Shown: positions 5,704 to 9,111 of the stretch, one piece after another | How positions within the stretch are numbered: the first letter of the stretch is position 1 | Layout of the letters: each line of letters starts with the position of its first letter | DNA from: Methanoregula sp. | GTDB lineage: Archaea; Halobacteriota; Methanomicrobia; Methanomicrobiales; Methanospirillaceae | NCBI GenBank assembly: GCA_023228295.1 | Contig: JALOBP010000106.1 | Coordinates: forward strand, 1-9,111 | Direction of reading: 5' to 3' | Length of the DNA: 9,111 bases | The notes under the pieces: generated by a model | What the model saw: only the letters and a program-made list of their open reading frames with translations | Told to the model about the DNA's origin: nothing | Databases searched by the model: none | Program-made: the position numbers and the translations under genes

Positions 5704-6018
5704 CTATGAATTACCCTTGGCATCTTTTGTATCGATTTTTTGGTTCGATAACACATCCAGCAGGACTTCTTTCATCATGTTTTTCATGAGTTCCCGACCC
5801 TCATCCGATGACATGTAGTCCCTGAACAGCTCTTTGAACTGTCCCATATCGTGGTGATTATCGACGAAGGATAATAAAGCTTGTGTAATACAGTCGGAGA
5901 CCGTGGAGAACTTCTTTTCCTCGTACACGAGTTTATTGACCTTCTCGTAGATATTGGGGGGCATTTTATACGAGATCGCAACGCGTTCCCCGCGGGTCGC
6001 CGGTATTTTTTCTGCCAT
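5704..6018 (-). CDS. Ribbon-helix-helix (RHH) transcriptional regulator
   Basis: A 104-residue protein whose first half fits the MetJ/Arc/CopG fold. Residues 11-19 (ERVAISYKM) form the DNA-contacting beta strand, about 21-34 (PNIYEKVNKLVYEE) helix A, and about 38-55 (STVSDCITQALLSFVDNH) helix B, with the S-x-S/D turn between. RHH proteins bind DNA as dimers of dimers on short repeated sites. The C-terminal half (about 57-95) is charged and helical, with several Met and Leu, and may serve oligomerisation or a partner. The transcript is probably leaderless: a TATA box at 6043-6050 is about 28 bases from the ATG. The gene diverges from a membrane protein gene; the shared region carries AATACT repeats that are plausible operators. 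No toxin gene is adjacent, so an antitoxin role is not supported. Confidence 0.82.
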   Translation of the reverse strand: MAEKIPATRGERVAISYKMPPNIYEKVNKLVYEEKKFSTVSDCITQALLSFVDNHHDMGQFKELFRDYMSSDEGRELMKNMMKEVLLDVLSNQKIDTKDAKGNS

Positions 6019-6037
6019 TCCCTAAAAACTTGGCTAA

Positions 6038-6130
6038 AATACTATAAATAGGCTGTTAAACGCTTGTAAAAATTCATAAGTATTCTAAAATTTTCTTTGG
6101 TAATACTTAAACAACCCTTAAGGAATACTT
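6038..6130. promoter_or_regulatory. Candidate operator region with repeated AATACT half-sites
   Basis: AATACT occurs on the plus strand at 6038-6043, 6102-6107 and 6124-6129, and in reverse at 6079-6084. The second and reverse copies form a perfect 8-base inverted repeat, TAAGTATT (6077-6084) and AATACTTA (6102-6109), with a 17-base spacer. The 6038 copy abuts the regulator's TATA box and the 6124 copy overlaps the TATA box of the divergent gene. This is how an RHH autorepressor site is usually arranged. Binding by the adjacent regulator is inferred. Confidence 0.45.
6043..6050 (-). promoter_or_regulatory. TATA box of the RHH regulator gene
   Basis: TATTTATA on the minus strand, inside CTATTTATAG, lies about 28 bases from the ATG at 6018. 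An AATACT repeat (6038-6043) abuts it, so a protein bound there would block the promoter. Confidence 0.6.
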
Positions 6131-6136
6131 TTTATA
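6129..6136 (+). promoter_or_regulatory. TATA box of the divergent membrane protein gene
   Basis: TTTTTATA predicts a start near 6158-6162 and a leader of about 15 bases that contains the ribosome binding site at 6164-6170. Confidence 0.5.
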
Positions 6137-6163
6137 GCGCGGCGCGAAACAGGATGTTGTCGT

Positions 6164-6170
6164 GAGGTGA
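6164..6170 (+). promoter_or_regulatory. Ribosome binding site fixing the start at 6176
   Basis: GAGGTGA is a consensus archaeal ribosome binding site with 5-base spacing to ATG 6176. It contains the in-frame GTG at 6167, which therefore is unlikely to be the start. Confidence 0.7.
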
Positions 6171-6175
6171 ATGAG

Positions 6176-6664
6176 ATGAATGAAATACTTTTGTTACTTC
6201 TTGGAATTGTGGGGATCTTTGCTGTCGGCTGCAGCATCGCCCTCTTAGCGCTCGGCAGGATGATCGACCAGTTCCCTACCGGGGATGAGTCAAAACGCAC
6301 CCGCAGCATCGCAAGCCCGATCGAGACCACGCGGATCTCGGTCGTGGCGTTCTGGGCCCTCTTCATCGTCGGGACCTGGGCAGTTTTCCAGGAAAGCCGG
6401 ATCCTGCTGATCGCAGGCATCACCACGTTCTTTGCAATCTGCCTCTTTATACTCACAGCACTGATCTTCTCGTTTGCCGTGCTCAAGACCATGCGGGGAC
6501 GCCGGTTGGGAATCGAGATGCCGATTCTCCAGCTCTCCCCGTCAGCTCCAGCCCCGGTTCCTGTCCCGCAGGCTGAGCCCGCCCCACCGGCACCGGTACT
6601 CCGGAAGCGGTACAACAATCCCGTCACCGATTTTATGCTCAATGCACTGCTGAAAAAGGATTGA
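6176..6664 (+). CDS. Three-helix membrane protein with proline-rich tail, unknown function
   Basis: A 162-residue protein with hydrophobic helices at about residues 1-23, 51-68 and 73-99. A hydrophilic loop follows helix 1 (DQFPTGDESKRTRS). A Pro/Ala-rich stretch (about 118-138, including PAPVPVPQAEPAPPAP) is followed by a basic end (RKRYNNPVTDFMLNALLKKD). The proline-rich segment resembles a flexible linker that holds the short terminal helix away from the membrane. No family was recognised. ATG 6176 is preferred over GTG 6167 because of the ribosome binding site. It diverges from the RHH regulator and shares a promoter region with repeated AATACT sites, so it may be that regulator's target. 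A nine-base T run follows the stop directly, indicating a single-gene transcript. Confidence 0.75.
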   Translation: MNEILLLLLGIVGIFAVGCSIALLALGRMIDQFPTGDESKRTRSIASPIETTRISVVAFWALFIVGTWAVFQESRILLIAGITTFFAICLFILTALIFSFAVLKTMRGRRLGIEMPILQLSPSAPAPVPVPQAEPAPPAPVLRKRYNNPVTDFMLNALLKKD

Positions 6665-6673
6665 TTTTTTTTT
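6665..6673 (+). terminator. Oligo-T terminator
   Basis: Nine consecutive T bases begin immediately after the TGA stop, the usual intrinsic termination signal in archaea. Confidence 0.6.
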
Positions 6674-6700
6674 AAGGTTGTAAAAAAATACTGACGCTTT

Positions 6701-6868
6701 CGGGGGCTCTGCCCCCGCCGCTGGGGCGCCCCCAGCTGCGATAACGACAGATTACCAGTTAACGGAATCCGAGAAGTTTCGGTAATCCTTCCTTTGCTCC
6801 CAGCGCCCCGTCTCCCCGGGGAACTGGTGGCTCAAGAGGGGGGGCATTCGTTCTCTCGAAGGTTATCG
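6701..6868. other. Structured intergenic element (tandem and nested inverted repeats)
   Basis: Two perfect 7-base stems with three-base loops lie side by side: CGGGGGC/GCCCCCG (6701-6717) and GCTGGGG/CCCCAGC (6720-6736). They are followed by nested arms CGATAAC (6739-6745) with GTTATCG (6862-6868), and GATTACC (6750-6756) with GGTAATC (6781-6787). A further stem, CCAG-CCCC with GGGG-CTGG, lies at 6800-6827. No credible protein is encoded. It lies between the terminators of two convergent genes. It could be a structured RNA, a repeat element or DNA-level structure. Confidence 0.45.
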
Positions 6869-6883
6869 TTAGTTAAAATATTC

Positions 6884-6889
6884 AAAAAA
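6884..6889 (-). terminator. Oligo-T terminator after pgk
   Basis: On the minus strand, CTTCTTTTTTG follows the pgk stop by about 10 bases, a T-rich archaeal terminator that likely ends the atpB-atpD-pgk transcript. Confidence 0.45.
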
Positions 6890-6898
6890 GAAGAGATC

Positions 6899-8113
6899 TT
6901 ACCCAAAGATCTTCTTCGACTGCTCGAGAGCGTCAACGGCAGGCAGGACCTTTCCGGTCAGGAATTCTATGCAGGCCCCGCCACCGGTGGAGATGTGGGT
7001 GAAATCCTTATCAAGGCCCATCTTCTCGATGACAACGGCTGTATGGCCGCCGCCGACAACCGAGAATTCCACCCGGGACGCAGCCCTGAGCATCTCGTAG
7101 GTGCCGGTTGCAAAGTCCGCTTCTTCAAAGAGCCCTGCGGGACCATTGAAAACCACGGTACCGGACTTTTTCAGGACCCCGACAAAGTCCGCAATCGCGT
7201 CCATGCCGATATCGAGTACCGGGGTTTCTTCGGGGATCTTCGAAACGGGATATTCCACCCGCTGGTTGTTCTCGCGGACGGCAACCGTCTGCGGCAGGAT
7301 AACACGATCTTTGTAGCGGGAGAGGATCTCCTTTGCCTTCTCAATCTCGGGGTCGTATTTGAGCTGGGCAATCAGCTGCGTGGAGGGTTTGCCGATATTG
7401 TACCCGGCTGCAAGTAAGAAGACATTGGCAACAACGCCGATGACAATGACCGTATCTGCGATGCCCTTGTCGAGCACATTACGGGCGACATCGATGGAAT
7501 CATCCACTTTGGTGCCGCCAAGCACCATGCAGACGGGGCGGGGGGCGCCCGAGAAGACTTTCGAGAGGGTGAAGACCTCCTTTTCCATAAGGAGACCGCC
7601 GGCAGAACGCATAGCCATCGGGAGGCCCACAACCGTCGGCTGCGAGCGGTGGGCGGTACCGAACGCATCGTTGACAAAGACATCTGCCATGGAGGAGAGT
7701 TTTTTGACAAGGTGCGTCTTTTTTGCCTCATCCGGCTTCAGGGTAAGGTTCTCTTCGGCATTGAAACGGACATTCTCGAGCATCACCACATCGCCGATCT
7801 TCATCGCGTTGACAGCATCCCGGGCATGTTTCCCGAATATGCTGTCCACGTAGGTGACGGGTTTTCCGAGGAGTTGTTCCAGCTTTTCTGCATGGGCTTC
7901 GAGAGGAGTGAAGTCCTTCTTTCCCGGCCGGCTCTGGTGCGTGACGATAACAACGCGGCTGGTTGCAAGTTCCCTGATCGTCGGGATATGCTCCCGGAAC
8001 CGCTTGTCGTCGAGGATCAGATGGGAGGTCGGATCGATCGGGGAGTTCAGATCGAGCCGGAGGAGCACGGTTTTTCCATCAGCACCCAGTTCCCTGATCG
8101 TTCCTATTGTCAT
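6899..8113 (-). CDS. pgk: Phosphoglycerate kinase (archaeal type)
   Basis: A cytoplasmic enzyme that interconverts 3-phosphoglycerate plus ATP with 1,3-bisphosphoglycerate plus ADP. In a methanogen it runs mainly in the gluconeogenic direction. The 404 residues match the usual two-domain length. Substrate-side motifs are RLDLNSPID (19-27), LENVRFNAEE and NDAFGTAHRSQPT. Nucleotide-side motifs are VLGGTKVDDSID, VFNGPAGLFEE (321-331), GGGHTA (354-359) and HISTGGGACIE (373-383). The catalytic Arg of the RLDLN motif and the glycine-rich helix start near the C-terminus are present. The start ATG has AGGTGA four bases upstream. The gene follows atpD after only 16 bases, so it is probably transcribed with the ATP synthase operon, a coupling that puts an ATP-consuming step under the control of ATP supply. 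No damage is visible. Confidence 0.96.
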   Translation of the reverse strand: MTIGTIRELGADGKTVLLRLDLNSPIDPTSHLILDDKRFREHIPTIRELATSRVVIVTHQSRPGKKDFTPLEAHAEKLEQLLGKPVTYVDSIFGKHARDAVNAMKIGDVVMLENVRFNAEENLTLKPDEAKKTHLVKKLSSMADVFVNDAFGTAHRSQPTVVGLPMAMRSAGGLLMEKEVFTLSKVFSGAPRPVCMVLGGTKVDDSIDVARNVLDKGIADTVIVIGVVANVFLLAAGYNIGKPSTQLIAQLKYDPEIEKAKEILSRYKDRVILPQTVAVRENNQRVEYPVSKIPEETPVLDIGMDAIADFVGVLKKSGTVVFNGPAGLFEEADFATGTYEMLRAASRVEFSVVGGGHTAVVIEKMGLDKDFTHISTGGGACIEFLTGKVLPAVDALEQSKKIFG

Positions 8114-8117
8114 CGTT

Positions 8118-8123
8118 TCACCT
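8118..8123 (-). promoter_or_regulatory. Ribosome binding site of pgk
   Basis: AGGTGA on the minus strand lies four bases before the pgk ATG and within the short atpD-pgk gap. It supports translation of pgk from a shared mRNA; no TATA box fits in the 16-base gap itself. Confidence 0.6.
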
Positions 8124-8129
8124 GAATGG

Positions 8130-8759
8130 TTATGCAGTATTCCGGGACTTTATCTTTTTCATCCGGAAGAGTTCTTCGCGTTCCATTTCGTCAAGCCGCA
8201 TCTTGATGAAGTCCCGTGCCTCTGTCAGCTCGGGGATGACCTTGAACTCGAGTGCATTGACCCGGCGCTTGGTCTTCTCGATCTCATCGAGCAGGCGCTT
8301 CATCGTGGTCTCGATCTCGGCACTCTCGATGATAGCCTCGACCAGTTCCTCGAACGCAGATGCCGTCTCATCGATAACCGTCGATGTTCCGAGCACACCA
8401 TAGCCGCGGTCGATAATGCTTTTCCTGACTTTATTCGAATCGATCTGGGGGACGACAACCCCCATGATGTTCTTGCTCTTGAGGTGGATCTCCGGCACTT
8501 CCTTGACGGAGAATGCGGCAGATTTCACCCCGATGGCGCCCTCAACGGTGTTCGCCAGGGCCATCATCTCGACGGCACGGTCGTACTTGTTCAGCAGCTC
8601 GCCGCGGCTGTCCTTGGCGTTTGCCAGGATCTTAAAAAATTCTAAGATCAGTCCATCGCGCTTCATCTTGAGGATCTTGTAACCGCGCTCCGAGAGCTGG
8701 ATCTTCCGCTTGAGGTTGATCAGTTCCGAACGGGTTGGCTTGATATCGCGCAGCGCCAT
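8130..8759 (-). CDS. atpD: A-type ATP synthase subunit D (central stalk)
   Basis: Subunit D forms the coiled-coil rotor shaft inside the A/B hexamer of the archaeal A1A0 ATP synthase at the cytoplasmic side of the membrane. The 209 residues match the family. The N-terminal MALRDIKPTRSELINLKRKI is a classic start, and the N-terminal and C-terminal thirds are long charged helices (for example TMKRLLDEIEKTKRRVNALE, about 158-177) that pair as a coiled coil. The middle (about 85-130) forms the globular head. The frame could begin seven codons earlier (8780), but that would overlap atpB. ATG 8759 has GGAG upstream, lies four bases after the atpB stop and gives the conserved MALRDIKPTR start. The order B-D matches archaeal operons, where D is commonly last. 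Confidence 0.95.
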   Translation of the reverse strand: MALRDIKPTRSELINLKRKIQLSERGYKILKMKRDGLILEFFKILANAKDSRGELLNKYDRAVEMMALANTVEGAIGVKSAAFSVKEVPEIHLKSKNIMGVVVPQIDSNKVRKSIIDRGYGVLGTSTVIDETASAFEELVEAIIESAEIETTMKRLLDEIEKTKRRVNALEFKVIPELTEARDFIKMRLDEMEREELFRMKKIKSRNTA

Positions 8760-8763
8760 GGAT

Positions 8764-9111
8764 TTACTCCTTCTTTGCACCAGCCTTGATCTTGGGGTGG
8801 TACTTGTTGATCAGTTCGCGATCGATACGGGTCAGCTGCTCAACTGGCAGCGTCGAAAGGATGTCCCAGCCGATGGTTAACGTATCCTCGATGGTACGGT
8901 CCTCGTCATATCCCTGCCGGACAAAGCGGTTCTCAAAGAGGTCGGCGAACTCAAGGAGCAGGCGGTCACGCTCGGAGAGCGCATCCTTCCCGACGATCGC
9001 CACGAGGCCGCGGAGGTCGTTGCCTTCTGCGTACCCTGCGTACATCTGGTCGGAAACCTTCTTGTGGTCGTCCCGGGTCTTCCCCTTGCCGATACCGAGG
9101 TTCATCAGCCG
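8764..9111 (-). CDS. atpB: A-type ATP synthase subunit B, C-terminal part (runs off the window)
   Basis: Subunit B is the non-catalytic nucleotide-binding subunit that alternates with subunit A in the A1 head. Only the last 115 residues are in the window; the frame continues through position 9111 as Arg-Leu-Met. Diagnostic stretches are RLMNLGIGKGKTRDDHKKV and SDQMYAGYAEGNDLRGLVAI, then ALSERDRLLLEFADLFENRF and the TLTIGWDILSTLP region near the end. These match the C-terminal helical bundle of archaeal subunit B. The protein ends in a short basic tail (KIKAGAKKE). It is immediately followed by atpD in the same operon. The promoter lies outside the window. Confidence 0.95.
   Translation of the reverse strand, partial: RLMNLGIGKGKTRDDHKKVSDQMYAGYAEGNDLRGLVAIVGKDALSERDRLLLEFADLFENRFVRQGYDEDRTIEDTLTIGWDILSTLPVEQLTRIDRELINKYHPKIKAGAKKE

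Noticed and set aside
5256..5789. 177-codon open frame on the plus strand opposite rlmH and the RHH gene
   Set aside because: Antisense to two recognisable genes; the translation is Ser/Arg-rich with no motif.
5704..6018. RHH protein considered as the antitoxin of a toxin-antitoxin pair
   Set aside because: The downstream gene is rlmH and the divergent gene is a membrane protein; no RelE, PIN or other toxin fold is adjacent.
6739..6868. Structured element considered as a tRNA gene
   Set aside because: There is no T-arm consensus of the GGTTCRA type, the arms do not fit a cloverleaf, and the enclosed length is too great.
6794..7417. 207-codon plus-strand frame starting in the structured element
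   Set aside because: Most of it is antisense to the end of pgk, and its start lies within hairpin sequence without a usable initiation site.
7854..8645. 263-codon open frame on the plus strand opposite pgk and atpD
   Set aside because: It lies antisense across two well-identified genes and has no domain character; long antisense frames are common in GC-rich coding DNA.

Overview
The window looks like chromosomal DNA of a methanogenic archaeon, most likely of the Methanomicrobiales (Methanoregula-like). The signs are an archaeal A-type ATP synthase gene pair, an archaeal-type phosphoglycerate kinase, TATA boxes about 25 to 30 bases ahead of several start codons with little or no leader, ribosome binding sites of the GGAGGTGA type where a leader exists, and oligo-T tracts after genes in place of bacterial hairpin terminators. 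The genus is inferred from overall protein style and was not tested.

Layout. Positions 1-210 are a low-complexity region of G and C runs that can fold into strong, competing hairpins. It overlaps the end of a short lipoprotein-like reading frame on the minus strand (174-344), probably a truncated gene. An MFS transporter follows on the plus strand (531-2036). A 530-base stretch with at most one doubtful small gene leads to a four-helix membrane protein with a leaderless promoter (2567-2956). Genes from 3032 to 6018 are all on the minus strand: a YkgJ-type cysteine-cluster protein, a HEAT-repeat protein, a three-gene operon (two tandem paralogous small membrane proteins plus a 76-residue helical protein), the rRNA methyltransferase RlmH, and a ribbon-helix-helix (RHH) regulator. 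Divergent from the regulator is a three-helix membrane protein with a proline-rich tail (6176-6664). After it comes a highly structured intergenic element (6701-6868). The window closes with the minus-strand unit atpB (partial) - atpD - pgk.

How the genes work together. atpB, atpD and pgk are packed with gaps of 4 and 16 bases, so an energy-conserving enzyme and a central carbon enzyme that uses ATP are probably co-transcribed. The RHH gene and the divergent membrane protein share a 157-base region carrying repeated AATACT half-sites, which suggests an autoregulated switch. The 4155-5054 operon has overlapping genes, a strong coupled ribosome binding site and visible internal duplication. It is the best candidate here for an uncharacterised membrane system, but nothing in the sequence names its function.
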